The translations under genes and the position numbers were made by a program. 64,000 nt of DNA from Rhodamnia argentea (taxonomy: Eukaryota; Streptophyta; Magnoliopsida; Myrtales; Myrtaceae). Positions 11,619-22,761 of the stretch are shown here, in pieces; position 1 is the first letter of the stretch; each line of letters begins with the position of its first letter. The notes beneath the pieces were generated by a model. The model made no database searches and was not told the origin of the DNA. It saw nothing but the letters and a program-made list of their open reading frames with translations. The stretch covers positions 34,643,826 through 34,707,825 of the forward strand of contig NC_063150.1 of assembly GCF_020921035.1 (NCBI RefSeq), given 5' to 3'.

Positions 11619-12160
11619 TTTAAGAAATAACGAGATGTGAGAGCCGAAATGAGATAAACGTTGGAAAACACATATGTGACAATATTTCTTTTGTCTTAGA
11701 CTTTTTACAAAACTATACTCAATAAAACCAGAAGATTGGGGATGACAAATCAAATGAATCGACCTTAATTATTGCACGTGTCTTATCACGTGAGAATCAT
11801 AAAAATAAAATGCCATGTGATCAGCATAAAAATATTTGGACTTTGATATACATACATATATTTACAATCATTATCTCTTTTTTTTTTTTTTTTGAGCATA
11901 TAACAGAATCGTATTTACAAATAGATAATAATTGCATAGTATCCCATCCACTCCTAGATGTCTAGCAACTTCTCATGAAAAACTGACGGCTCCTTTGGGT
12001 TTGATTGTGAGGAAATTATGGAAAAATAATCTTAAACTTATTATACTTTTATCAAGTTACACTCCGTTTATTTTGCAAAAAATGTGGCGCCTAAAAAGAT
12101 ATTTTCTAGAAAGTCGATCGAAAAGATATTTTTACGTTTTTATTCTTTTATGAGAGCTAG
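11619..12160. other. AT-rich gap with a family B-like fragment
   Basis: No gene is supported. Positions about 11985-12140 resemble the arms of family B elements (CTCCGTTTATTTTGC and AAAAGATATTTTCTAGAAAG). The rest is AT-rich and unassigned. Confidence 0.4.
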
Positions 12161-12561
12161 TGCGATGCCTCGGGACGTCACTCGCGACATGTGTCATTCA
12201 ATTTATTTTTGTTATTAGCATGCGGGAGTGTAACAAACTTTTCACAATCATCCCATACAAGAAAATCGCTTGAACACATAGGGTTCTTCATTTATTAAAT
12301 ATCATAATTACAATTTTAGTACATCATCTAAGCTGCATACAAGATACATAGTGCTGAAAAAAAGGGTCAGGTCAACTAACTCCACTACTTCAACAGCTAA
12401 CCTAGACATAGATCGAGCCATCATCCAATGGCCATTAGCATCATCTCGTCTTCTCCAACATCTTATTCAAAGGGCCATCCTATACGTTTGAAAAATTACC
12501 GGAGTGAGCCGAAGCCCAGTAATGAAATCTCTAAGTTTAAGTCAGAAAAATCAGCTAGGCA

Positions 12562-12768
12562 GGGGGAGTTTGGTTCGACATTTAGAAGTAGCATTTGGCC
12601 CCGAATGCTCCTTTGAAAAATGTTGAACCGTTTGGCAAGCATTTCAATGAGCATTTGGCCAAATATTCCTCTTGGGAAGGTTGAAAGCTCAATGCTAGAA
12701 GCCCCAGCATTAGCTTTCAGCATTTGCATTCCCCCAAAGTTCTTTCAAATGTCGAACCAAACCCACCC
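12562..12768. mobile_element. Small MITE, 207 bp
   Basis: The left end GGGGGAGTTTGGTTCGACAT is mirrored by the right end, which ends in ATGTCGAACCAAACCCACCC. Both ends carry the GTTTGG terminus common in PIF/Harbinger and hAT MITEs. No clear target duplication and no coding capacity. Confidence 0.75.
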
Positions 12769-13245
12769 TTAACCTGGTACAACATAACACAAGAAATAAT
12801 GCATTTCAAATGCATGGGCACATGCTTTACCTTTCCTTCATAGTATTCCAAAACCATCTAGCAACAATATAACACAACATTGGCCACTCACATACATGTA
12901 TTTGATCCATTACTTTCCTCCAAAAGTCTCTCCGAGGCATCCCAACTCCAGGGCATCTCCGATACCACAGTAGGGGCATTTCGACTACTGATGCATCCCG
13001 ACACTATTGGGCATCTCCGATCACATAGCAAGGGCATCTCGACTCTCGAGGCATCCCGAAAATCTTCACGGGGTATCATCACATTTAATCCTTAGGAGTG
13101 GCTTAATTATCGTATTCTCATGGTATTAATGATAAATCCACATTTGCATGCATTTTAATACATAAGTTCACTTGCTTATGCCATCACACATTCCTTGATG
13201 CAATAAAATGTATTGGTCCATCAATTTGAAAACGTATCCGACTTT

Positions 13246-13565
13246 GAACATACTTTAGGCTTTGAAACAGCTTAGTTCAGAAACAGAAAAATACTTCAAA
13301 ACTTTGAAAACATTTTAGTTCATAATCAAAAAAATACTTCAGACTTTGAAAGCAGCTTAGCTCAAAAGCAAAAAATGCTTCAAACTTTGAAAGCACCTTA
13401 GCTCAGACGCAGAAAATGCTTCAGATTTTGAAAACTCCTTTGCTCAGATACAGAAAATGCTTCAGGTTTTGAAAATAGTTATGTTCAAAATCTGAAAATA
13501 CCTCGAACGTTGAAGACAATTTAGCTCAGAAATTGGAAATACTTCAGATTTTGAAAATAGTATAG
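13246..13565. repeat. Degenerate minisatellite, unit about 41 bp
   Basis: About seven to eight diverged copies of a unit made of CTTCAGACTTTGAAA, then GCAGCTTAGCTCAGA, then AGCAGAAAATG. Two adjacent units near 13380-13460 are 41 bases each. Copies vary by substitution and small indels. Confidence 0.8.
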
Positions 13566-14114
13566 ACTTTAAAAATCAGTTCGGACTCATCTCAACACCT
13601 ATACCCGCCTCTTTCAATGTTCGATTTGGTTTATTCCCACCCCTTCATCATCCTAAAAGCCTGCATGAACCGCTCCTTGTCCGGGCCCTCTCATCCCAGT
13701 GATCACTCCCCGCCCACATCAAATCGGGTCGTTACGGGTCCACTAGCCTTCACATAGTTCATCCCCAAACTACAGACCTAAGAAGGGAATCTCGCTTGAC
13801 TTGTCACATACCGAGCCTTATGATTTGTAGGTGTCCCGCTTAGCTCGTCCCATATTGAGCCTCACGATTTATCAAGTCCAATGTGATTGATGCTAATGAC
13901 ACACTTACATTCGTTCATCTCTCATGCAAGCATTGATGACTTACTAATCTCATTGCATTATGCAATACAAGTAATGCTAAATAAACCACGCATTTCAATA
14001 CTATTATCCACCTTCTTGCTTCATCATATGTTCTTCAAAATCATGACAATAATTAGTCAAACAATGGTACAAAAACAACGCATGTACATACTTAGTAGAT
14101 GGATGTGATGAGTA

Positions 14115-14780
14115 GAAATCAGACTCAACACCTCAAACTCAGCACCTCAGGCTCAGCACTTCAGACTCAACATTTCAAACGCAACAAACTTTTCGAACTC
14201 TAAAAGCTCTGAAAGTGAATCAGACTCAAAAAGTTCTTAAAGCAATTAGATTCTGAAAGTTTTGGAAATAATCAGACTCTGAAAGTTTCGAAAACGAGTT
14301 AGACTCTGAAAACGAATGGGGCTATCAAAATGGTTCATACTCAAAAAGTGAATAGGATTTAGAAAGCTCTGAAAGCAATTTAAACTCTGAGAACAGTTCA
14401 GACTCAATAAGTAATTCCAGCTCTGAGAACAATTCAGGCTCAAAAGTAGTTCGGAACCAAAAACGATTTAGACTCAGAAATCGGTTCAGGCTGAGAAAAT
14501 AGTTTTAGACTCAAAAAGCAGTTTCAGACTTCGGGAACTATCAGACTCAGAAAACGTGTTCAGAGCCAGAGAACAAGTTCAGAAGAAGAAAACAAGTTAC
14601 AGAATTTGGAAACTCATTAGACGCAGTAGGTGTCGAAGACCCATCAGGCGTTGGAAACGACTCAGACTTTAAAAACATCGAATACGGTAAGGTCTGAAAA
14701 CTGTACGAATGCAAAGAAAATTTCAAGACTTTGGAAACACATCAGATTCAATAAGCTCTGGCAACTATTCTGAGCATACA
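14115..14780. repeat. Degenerate short-period repeat (CAGACTC/GAAA)
   Basis: Dozens of variants of TTCAGACTCAGAAAGCAG, spaced about 20-25 bases apart but irregularly. The words are related to those of the 13246-13565 array, so both may descend from one expansion. Confidence 0.7.
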
Positions 14781-15135
14781 CAAACTTTGGAAAAATACTT
14801 GTCAAACGTGTAAGCACTCATCAAGGCGACATCGGTCCCGACCACATAGCACCATGTCACAATTGAACAGATTCATACTTGTCAAATCACTACAGCTATG
14901 GTCATGCACACCAATCAACCAAGTCTGATGTGCTCAGTAGACTAGGCTAACTTAACGCCTAGAAACTTCACTTACCTTAGACGTAGCTCAAACAACCAAA
15001 CTCTCATCACCTTGTTTTCCCTTTTCGTTTCTCAGATTCAGAAGTAAAACAGAGATTTCCTTCTCTCAGATACCCTTTTTTAACTTCTAGAATCTTTCGG
15101 CCAAAAAAAAAAAAAAAAACTTCTAGAATCTATTT

Positions 15136-15903
15136 TGGGCTTTTTTTCGAAAATAGGTCTAAAAGAAAATTACCAAAATAGGCCTATTTTTATTTATTTA
15201 TATATGGATTTGGGCCCCACGCGGCAGTCTTAGTGCCGCACAAGGGTTTCCCCTTTTTTTTTTAAATTTTTTTTCTTTTTTTGTTTTAACCATTTTTTAT
15301 TATTCAAAATAGGTCTAAAAAAAATAGGAAAAATGGAAATGGAGTCAGGTTTTGGTAATCACGAATTATATCAAAATCTACATCGAAGGCTAGCATCACG
15401 ATCTCGTAATGCTCCGCCCGTGAAGATTGGCACCGGCGGCAAGATTTCAACTGAGCTTGAAATCTTGGGCCAGTGTAAGGTAATGGAGAACGACGGCGTC
15501 GAATGGAATTCAACGGCGAATGAGCAAAAGAAACCCTCCGATCGAAGCGCGTGTACTTTAAGTTTAAGCTACTGGATGAAGATGGAGACCGTGAGCGACG
15601 GATGACAATGGAGATTCTAACGGCGGTCGGCTGGCTATATTTTCTCAACCGCTGAGAGAGATTCGATTTTTTCGCCCAAAAATGGGCTTTTTTTTTCGAA
15701 AATAGACCTATTTTGAATAATAAAAAAATGGTTAAAAGAAAACAAGAAAAAGAAGTTACAAAAAAAAAAAAGGGAAACCCAAGTGCCGCACAAGGCCCGT
15801 GTGGGGCGCTAAGACTGCTGTGCGGGGTCCAAATCCGAAAATTTAAAAAAAAATAGGCCTATTTTCGTAAAAAAAAAAATTAGATCTATTTTCGAAAAAG
15901 CCC
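15136..15903. mobile_element. Foldback-like TIR element with arms of about 190 bp
   Basis: The outer 190 bases on each side are inverted copies: CTTTTTTTCGAAAATAGGTC, AATAGGCCTATTTT and GTGCCGCACAAGG blocks on the left recur in reverse on the right, down to GACCTATTTTGAATAATAA. ATCTATTT flanks both sides (15128-15135 and 15904-15911), an 8-base target duplication that may extend to 9 with a mismatch. The unique centre (about 15325-15690) is G+C-richer than the arms and unlike transposon sequence. No transposase is present. Confidence 0.85.
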
Positions 15904-16101
15904 ATCTATTTCTTAGCTCAAGATCCCTCTTACTCCAAGGCAAGAAAAGTCTTTTGGTGAAGGTAAGGATCTGATTCTGAATTACCCATCACGATGATTT
16001 TAAGTAAATATTACAAGTGACAACGATCTTATTTAATCTTTTGACAAATGGAGGGAGACATGGTGACTAATGGGTTAAGGCAATGACACCTTAGTCTCTT
16101 A

Positions 16102-16885
16102 GGCTGCGTTTGGTCATCCGAGCATATTTGCTGGATAGGATAATATCGAATAGAATAAGGGTTGGATAAGATTTTAAATATCCCATCCAATGTTTGCAGA
16201 CTTCCAAAATATAGAATGGATTCAAATGAGCATAATCAAAGGAGTGTTTGATTTATAGAATTTAAATTAAAAATAAATTCTCTCGTTGGCTCCCGATCAA
16301 GAACGTCCACGTCTCCAACGACTCTGTCTCCGATCTGATTACGCACCAAGGTCAAAAACTCTTAACTCTCATCAAGGAAAATTCCACACTCTGTTTTTCC
16401 CTAAACAGAGCCCGTAAGCTCCGGTGCCGCTTTTCCCGGCGGCCAAAGGCGGGAGGCAGGTCGTTGCTCGTGGGAGGAGCAGTGGTGGAGTCTGCTCAGA
16501 ACGTTGCAGTGCCAGTCCCACCTCAAGAAAGCTTTGGCGAAGGCTTCTCTGAGTATCTCCGGTATCTCTGTCGTGCTCGTGATCTGTTTCGATGGTGGCC
16601 ATACTAGTAAGAGAAATCGGAACTAGAGAGATGATGGTAGCATTGGGAAAAATAGCGATCAGCGTGCAAAGAAGAAGAACGCGTGAGTTTTTTTTTCCCC
16701 TCAGTTTTTCAAATTTCACACATTCTATTTGCATTTATCCCACCTCTAGGAGGGATTTTTTTTTTTTTTATCCTGACCTCTATCCAGGCTATATCCAATC
16801 ATACCTAGATTTTGTGCCACTCGAAAGATCGGATGGGATAAAAGTTTTCATATCTAAAATTTTATTCGGCCCGCCAAATGTAACC
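16102..16885. mobile_element. PIF/Harbinger-type non-autonomous element
   Basis: The element starts GGCTGCGTTTGG and ends CCAAATGTAACC, inverted relatives of each other. TTA is directly repeated on both sides (16099-16101 and 16886-16888), the classic PIF/Harbinger target duplication. Similarity of the arms continues inward through GATAAGATTTTAAATATCCC and its counterpart. The centre at about 16270-16690 is G+C-richer and not recognised. No transposase frame. Confidence 0.8.
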
Positions 16886-17360
16886 TTAGGTGTCAAATGT
16901 AAGGGTGTCTTCACCCTCAAGAAGACAACTACTCATACATGCAAAGTTAGAAGGAGGACATGGGTCTTTGCATGTTTTCTCAAAGAGGACATGTGGGTGT
17001 TAGGTGGGTTAAGAAAATGATGGTTGGAATGAAGCCTTCCCCTACGTATAAGCAAGTGGGCTTTCATTAGAGAAATTGCGTCGTTACGAAAATCAAAATA
17101 AGATATTCCTAACTTCGTTAATTCACTAAAATTATTGCCGGATGTTAGGAAAACATCGACTTAGTAAATATAGAACTCGAAAATCTTGGACATATGTTTC
17201 GGAGATTGTCCATCCTCGTCGACATCTAAGACGACGCTAAATTAATCAACATCACCGTACACTTCGACATTTGTCAATATAATTTTGACACGTCTCACGG
17301 TTGCAGGAAAGCATCCTCCGCGTTTTCCGTACCTTGCAAATATTATTACCTTATATGGAA
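16886..17360. other. Gene-free stretch
   Basis: Moderately AT-rich sequence between two mobile elements. I see no gene, RNA or repeat that I can support. Confidence 0.4.
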
Positions 17361-17741
17361 ATTTTTGAATGTCACAGCTGGGCCTCGCCAGATCCGGTGA
17401 CACGAGCTCGACCTCGCTAGCCTTGGGCTAGTGGATGTGGCCAGTCACCGACCGTCGCCGTGGCCGGTGATTGGCTGAGAAAGAAAAAAATAATAAAAAA
17501 TTGAAAAGATTTTAAAAGAATTAAGAAAATTTTAAATTATTAAAACTAGGGAATGTGAAGGAGTGGAGGGAATTTTTTTTTTTTTTCAAAAAGAGGAATA
17601 CATTTGCACCACTTTTGAAGGTACTTTTTCTATGGGTGGAAAATGTTTTCCTTTGACTAGCTTATTTTTCATGAGCCAAACGCCGAAAAATCTAAAGAAC
17701 ATTTTCCTAAAAGTTATTTTCCACGAAACAAACGGAGTCTT
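17361..17741. mobile_element. TIR element, family B, left arm missing
   Basis: A G+C-rich core at about 17375-17470 (CTCGCTAGCCTTGGGCTAG, CCGTCGCCGTGGCCGGTGA) is followed by an AT-rich arm ending in TTTTCCACGAAACAAACGGA. It matches the core and right arm of the copy at 5110-5780. The right side abuts a family A element, so one may have inserted at the edge of the other. Confidence 0.55.
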
Positions 17742-18418
17742 AGTCCTAAATCTTTTCACGTTTTGCCAATTAAGTATATTCGATCAATTATGATTGAAAA
17801 TCATTATGCAAAAGTAGACCGTTCTATGTGACATGATTGACGGCTCAAGAATGATGTGAACAATTTTAAGAATTTAAATATTTTTGGATTTTTTTATTAA
17901 TTTTTCATTTTCTTGTCTTTATGTGTGTGTGTGTGTTTTTTTTTTACATCTCTAGCCGACGACTCGCCAAGCAAAAGTGAGGGCCAACGACCTTCACCTA
18001 GTTTGAGCGAGGGTGTCATGGCCCTCACCAGTCACTAGTGAGGGTTGGGATGCCCATGCTTAGTCCGAGAGAGGGTATCCCGGCCTTGCCAAGATCTAGG
18101 CGAGGGCCATGATGACCTTCTCCAGGATCTCGCTTGTCGCCGACCATAGTTGTAACTAAAAGGAAACAAAAGAGAAAAAAGAAAACCTTGATGAAAGGTT
18201 TAAAAATATAGAATATTGTGAAAAATGCCCTCGACAGCATTGATTCGTACCACGTAGGATGATCGGCATTCACATTGGCAATTTCTGGTCAAATTTAGCC
18301 AAATGGACTCAATTGGCAAAATGTGAAAATACTTAAAATTGAATTGGGAAAAAGAAAACGTCTAGAATTTAATTGATAAAAATACAATAAGTTTAGATTT
18401 TTTTGGACAATTTTTCCT
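17742..18418. mobile_element. TIR element, family A
   Basis: The left arm contains TTAGTCCTAAAT and TTTTGCCAATTAAGTA. The right arm, read in reverse, contains AATTGTCC, CTAAACTTATTGTAT and TTTTGCCAATTGAGTCC, as in the copies at 6224 and 10538. The core at about 17950-18145 is G+C-rich, with repeated GCGAGGG-type words. No coding capacity. Confidence 0.7.
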
Positions 18419-18640
18419 GTTGATCGAAAGTCATTCCGCTGGCCTGTCACGCCGAGCATGCAACTTAGGAAAGAGATGCACTGGGCAAGCGATAATTGCA
18501 GGCTCTTTGTTCACATGCAGTGGCTAGGATGGTAGTTCCAAGGAGAGATGAGCAAAACGTGAAGCTATCAATATCACATTATTAACACCTCTTCTGAACT
18601 TGTTCTTGTAGGACCCGTTTCCTGGGATTGTTACACGCAA

Positions 18641-18664
18641 ATGATCAGAGCTAGGAACCAATGA
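18641..18664 (+). promoter_or_regulatory. uORF overlapping the GT31 start (AUGA)
   Basis: An upstream ATG opens a 7-codon frame, MIRARNQ, whose TGA (18662-18664) overlaps the main ATG (18661-18663). If transcribed in the leader, it could control translation of the glycosyltransferase by termination and reinitiation. The transcription start is not known. Confidence 0.5.
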
Positions 18665-19557
18665 AGCAAAGGAGTATCTTCCTAGTCGTGTCGATCACCT
18701 CCCTCGTCTTCATCATCTTCGTAATCTTCTTTGCTCTGTTCGATGCCCCGATCAAGTTCCCGATTATGGCTCCGTCTGATAACAGCTTTAAGCTCACTGA
18801 ACTGCCGGCTACAACAAGCGGTGCTCCGTTCAGCCTCCTCATCGGGATTCTGACGAGGCCGAACAATTTCGACCGCCGCCATTTCCTTCGGCTAGTGTAC
18901 GGCATCCAGTCGTCTCCTGTAGCCGAAGTAGAAGTCAAGTTTGTGTTTTGCAGCGTGACCAATCCCGAGCAGAAGATTTTCTTGGCGCTCGAAATCCTGA
19001 GATTCAACGATATAATCATCCTTAATTGCACTGAGAACATGAACTACGGTAAGACCTACACGTACTTCTCCTCGCTCCCCGACATCCTTCCAAGGCGCTT
19101 TGACTACGTCATGAAAGCTGACGACGACGTCTACATCCGGCTGCCGCAGTTGGTGTCCTCGCTTCAGCCGCAGCCAAGACAGGATTTGTACTACGGATTC
19201 GCGCTTCCCTGCACGAGCATGAATCCGCACGAGGGGTACATGTCCGGGATGGGGTTTGTATTATCCTGGGATCTCGTTGATTGGATTGCTAAATCGGAAA
19301 TCCCTAAGAATGATATTTTTGGACCGGAGGACAAGTTGGTCGGAAGGTGGCTGAACGCGGGGAACAAGGCAAGGAACAGGTTCACAAGCAAACCAGCAAT
19401 GTATGACTATCCAGGAACCAACGGAAGGTGCTCTCATGAGCTGGTGCCATACACAGTGGCGGTTCATAGGCTCAAGAGATGGGATCAGTGGTTGCATGTG
19501 CTTGAATTCTTCAATGTTACCAAAGACCTAAATCAGTCAAAACTTTATAATTTGTGA
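18661..19557 (+). CDS. GT31-family (beta-1,3-galactosyltransferase-like) protein
   Basis: This single-exon, 298-residue frame encodes a type II Golgi membrane glycosyltransferase of CAZy family GT31. A short N-terminal tail is followed by one signal-anchor (about 6-28), and the rest would be lumenal. Family landmarks appear in order: LLIGILTRPNNFDRRHFLR at 59-77, the metal-binding DxD in KADDDVYIRL at 152-161 (DDD 154-156), the MSGMGFVLS block at 194-202, and GPEDKLVGRWL at 221-231 with the expected acidic ED. Potential N-glycosylation sites are NCT (122) and NVT (285). It is closer to the short plant group annotated as pvg3-like than to the longer lectin-domain galactosyltransferases. Donor and acceptor are unproven. 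It converges with the Coa1-family gene, with stops 312 bp apart. Confidence 0.9.
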   Translation: MKQRSIFLVVSITSLVFIIFVIFFALFDAPIKFPIMAPSDNSFKLTELPATTSGAPFSLLIGILTRPNNFDRRHFLRLVYGIQSSPVAEVEVKFVFCSVTNPEQKIFLALEILRFNDIIILNCTENMNYGKTYTYFSSLPDILPRRFDYVMKADDDVYIRLPQLVSSLQPQPRQDLYYGFALPCTSMNPHEGYMSGMGFVLSWDLVDWIAKSEIPKNDIFGPEDKLVGRWLNAGNKARNRFTSKPAMYDYPGTNGRCSHELVPYTVAVHRLKRWDQWLHVLEFFNVTKDLNQSKLYNL

Positions 19558-19869
19558 GTTTCCTTTCGCTTATTCTAGTTGTTCAGTAAAATTTATGAAT
19601 ATGTCAGTCGGGATTTGATTTTGCCTCATGTACACCAATTAAAAAAGAAGAAGAAGCTATTGAGCCTATATTTTTTTTTATTAAAATTGAGCCTATATTG
19701 ACTTGCACGGAAACTCTCAGTCACAAACTGATGGCTTCACCCAAGTTTGTTGCATCAAATCTTAGAGTCACCAACAGAAATAATGTATAACACAAAACGA
19801 CACAACGCGATTAGCAAAACCCAAAGCCTGCCAAAAAGTTATGAAGCGACGCATACAAAACCGTCACTC

Positions 19870-22724
19870 TCAAGCGCTAGCAGATGACTTCTGTGTTTCT
19901 CCATGCTTCTGTTCTGAGGATGAGCAGCTCATGCACGCCTTACTATCTGGAGGAGGAAAATCACCCGGCAGACTTATACGAAAAGTCCGTTGCTTCTCTT
20001 CATTTTCAGGAACATGGAGGAGCGCCTCCATGATTAAAATTTCCCAATCCCGAGGACGCAGAAAGGACAACCACGTGTCATCTGTAATTATCCAGATATG
20101 GCAATCAACTTGGGTATACAGCTTGCAGATAGGCTATGGCAAAATGTCACAAGAACAATACTGCAACAAACACTCATTCAATTCGAATTTTCATAAACGA
20201 AGAAATTTGGAAGCACAGCTGCTATTACAGAACCACATTTATACACTTTCACTTATTATGATGCCCTTATGCTATATGCAAGTCTAACAATTGAAAAGGC
20301 CTCAATTAGGAAGGATAGTAAAAAAAGTAGGAATCAAATCTCAGGAAAAGTAACAACACCTCTTTTCTCATCAGAAATAACGCGACACCACCTTGACAGG
20401 GAGACAATGAGAGTTCATTAGTTCGACAGAATATACACACCTCCATTTCTGACTGCCTTCAACTGGAAGATTCCACTGCCTTGAGGACCGGATACAGGAA
20501 ATGTGCAAGAAACAGAATGCCTCTGATGAGCAACTGCTAGAGATGCATTGTACCAGGGGCCCTTCTTAATCGGTTCCCCAAGGGCATCTATGATTGCCTT
20601 GCTCTTACTTGCTTTATCCACAGCCTTACTAAATAACATCGAGGCAAAGACCAAGGAAGTGTTAGAAAATTTCAATGATGAGAACCGAATGAACAAACTG
20701 ACGATTAATGGTCATTACACTCCTCCACCAAAAAGTTCAGCAAGAAACAAAAGAACCAGCAATTTAAGGACAGATAAGGAAAAGAATACTAACAAAATAT
20801 AATTACTGCATAGCAGCACAGAGGACCGCTCTAAAAAGAACTTTAGTTTGAGGTATAATAAGCTTGTAGCTGAATAATAGAAAGCAAAATTGGCAGAAAT
20901 GTGATCCCCATGACTAGCCGATCATGTATGAGCAAAGTACAACGAATCAATTTTTTATCTTGCTGAGATTTAAAGGACACTTTTGAATTTTAAAGAATAA
21001 AACTCCTATTGTCGATCTTGTCAACAAGAATAAAACTTCTGTGTTTAGGGATAGCATTTGTTGCAAGTATTCTCGTAGACTCAATTTTTGGTTCCCAAGT
21101 GAAGTTTGACGACCATATATATGATTCTAGATAAAATTACTCGTACATGTAGTCTAGTTACATGAAAATTGGTCAAGATTCATTTAATTTCTTCTGAAAA
21201 TGGATCTTTTAGCCAAGCTGGATGTTGAGGGATAAGTGTTTGTACTCAAGCATCACACGGAATCCCTGATCACAATTTACCAATGGAGATCATGTAAGAC
21301 TTGACAGGATTATTTTAGGGAGTTCAAGGACTTGACTTCCTAATTAAATTGTTTTTGGATTGAACTGCACATGTCCCCAAATTTTAGGACCTACAAAGAA
21401 ACAAAAAGGTCAAGGAAAACGTCTCTTCACTTTTAACCAGTTGGTATAGCCTTAAAGTGAAGGGTGAGGTTACTCTGAGCATTTGTTAATTACTTTTTGT
21501 ATAATAACTTCTTTGGATTTACCAAAAATTCGGAATTCGAAAGCTTTTCCCCAGAGAGCAATTGGTTTCAAAAGCTAGCTGTTACATTGATTTGCTTTCT
21601 CTAATTCTGCTTCCTCAACTTTACTAAAATGGCTATACCATAGGTTGTATCAGTTAATATATATCTCGGCAATCATAGAACCTGGTCATGTAAATCAGGA
21701 GTGTATTTTTGGTTGCTTTGTGCACTTGCAATGCAAAGATATTGCAATCAACTTCCTCATTAAAGCTATACAAGATATATATGCTTATAGGATCAAATGT
21801 TCAGTATTATCTATAGATGTAGGAGGTCTCATGCAATATACACTATTAATTATCCACGTAAAGCATGGAAACAAACAATTTGAGCCGAGATCATTAGTGA
21901 AAATGCATAATAACTGAAAAGCATCGAGCCTTAACAAATTGGTGCGCCACCCAGGAAATCTTTTAAGGACAGGCTCCCAGTATATTCTCTTTTGAGTATG
22001 TAAAGTATAAAAGACACTTCTCAAGTAGAGCCACATTAGCCATGAGAGTTCATAGGCATATGAAAGGCAACCAAGTTCTCCAACCCAGTCGATATCTTTC
22101 AGGCTCAACCTTCACTAAGCACTACATTACAACCATGTCCCCATGCTAACTCAAATAATCAAATTTCCCCATGCTCTGGCAGCTCCACATTACTTGTTAA
22201 CGTCAAGAAGTTTAACCCAAAGAATTGCTACAGAAACAATGAGAAACTACCTGCTGCAGTCATGATAGATAACAAGATCGTCAAGAGCGCTCAAAGCAAC
22301 ACCACCCGTCACCGTGATCAGCACGAACGACACGGCCTTTCGTACGAAACTGCTTTTGCCCTCATTCGAAGGCTGCGCAGAACTGCGAAAACGCCAGCAT
22401 CAAGTATGTAAGCCAGCCACATTTAACAGCAATAATCTGTCGCTTTCTAAATCAACCAATGCATCGAAAGAGCACGAACTGCCAATTCATGCAGCAGAAC
22501 TCTGAATGAATGACACTAAATCAAACGGCCAGATAAAAGACCCATCGAACCTGGAGTATAGCGATTTCGGCGTACCCTTCGCGACGGAAACTATCCTTCT
22601 CGCTAGCATTTCTCACTCTCCGTCCGTATCCCTCTCTCCGACGGCGGAATTCTCGTCGGAGCAGCAGATTAACCGTCCAGACAAACCGGGAAGATTCTCC
22701 GACAACCTGGTTGAGGAATTTCAT
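19870..22724 (-). CDS. Coa1-family (cytochrome oxidase assembly-like) protein, 4 exons
   Basis: Exons on the minus strand are 22551-22724, 22251-22372, 20441-20628 and 19870-20081. All junctions are GT-AG and in frame, giving 231 residues. The N-terminus is rich in Arg and poor in acids (MKFLNQVVGES, then RREFRRRREGYGRR), as in a mitochondrial presequence. A single hydrophobic segment near residues 70-84 (AVSFVLITVTGGVALSAL) is followed by the conserved block with GEPIKKGPWYNASLAVAHQR and SFPVSGPQG-like residues (TFPVSGPQGSGIFQLKA here). This pattern matches the Coa1/Tim21-like family of inner-membrane proteins used in cytochrome oxidase assembly; a role in plants is inferred. The last exon adds LRPRDWEILIMEALLHVP and a Cys/Ser-rich tail. 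No in-frame ATG lies upstream of 22724. Intron 2 is 1.6 kb. Confidence 0.85.
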
Positions 22725-22761
22725 CAAACGGTTAGACTCATCACCTGAATTGACCCACCAT
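22724..22761 (-). promoter_or_regulatory. Two chained uORFs joined by UGAUG overlaps
   Basis: On the minus strand, uORF1 (22741-22761) encodes MVGQFR and its TGA shares its A with the ATG of uORF2 (22724-22741, MSLTV). The TGA of uORF2 in turn shares its A with the ATG of the Coa1-family protein. Both links read UGAUG, the layout used for coupled termination and reinitiation. Effect is inferred. Confidence 0.6.

Larger units (their letters stand above)
12161..15135. other. Gene-free, tandem-repeat-rich, probably transposon-derived region
   Basis: No coding frame survives scrutiny. The stretch holds a small MITE, a G+C-richer patch at 12930-13080 with repeated GGGCATCTCCGAT-like words, two degenerate minisatellites (13246-13565 and 14115-14780), and an unassigned single-copy-looking patch at 13600-13880. 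This mixture resembles decayed retrotransposon DNA, but no element family could be named. Confidence 0.45.

Noticed and set aside
13246-13565. Regularly spaced repeats resembling a CRISPR array
   Set aside because: Units are contiguous and diverged, without unique spacers, and the genome is a plant.
15333-15605. 90-aa open frame inside the foldback element
   Set aside because: No recognisable domain, and the frame sits in the unique centre of a mobile element; kept only as a hint of captured DNA.
18025-18273. 82-aa open frame on the minus strand
   Set aside because: It reads through the G+C-rich core and arm of a family A element.
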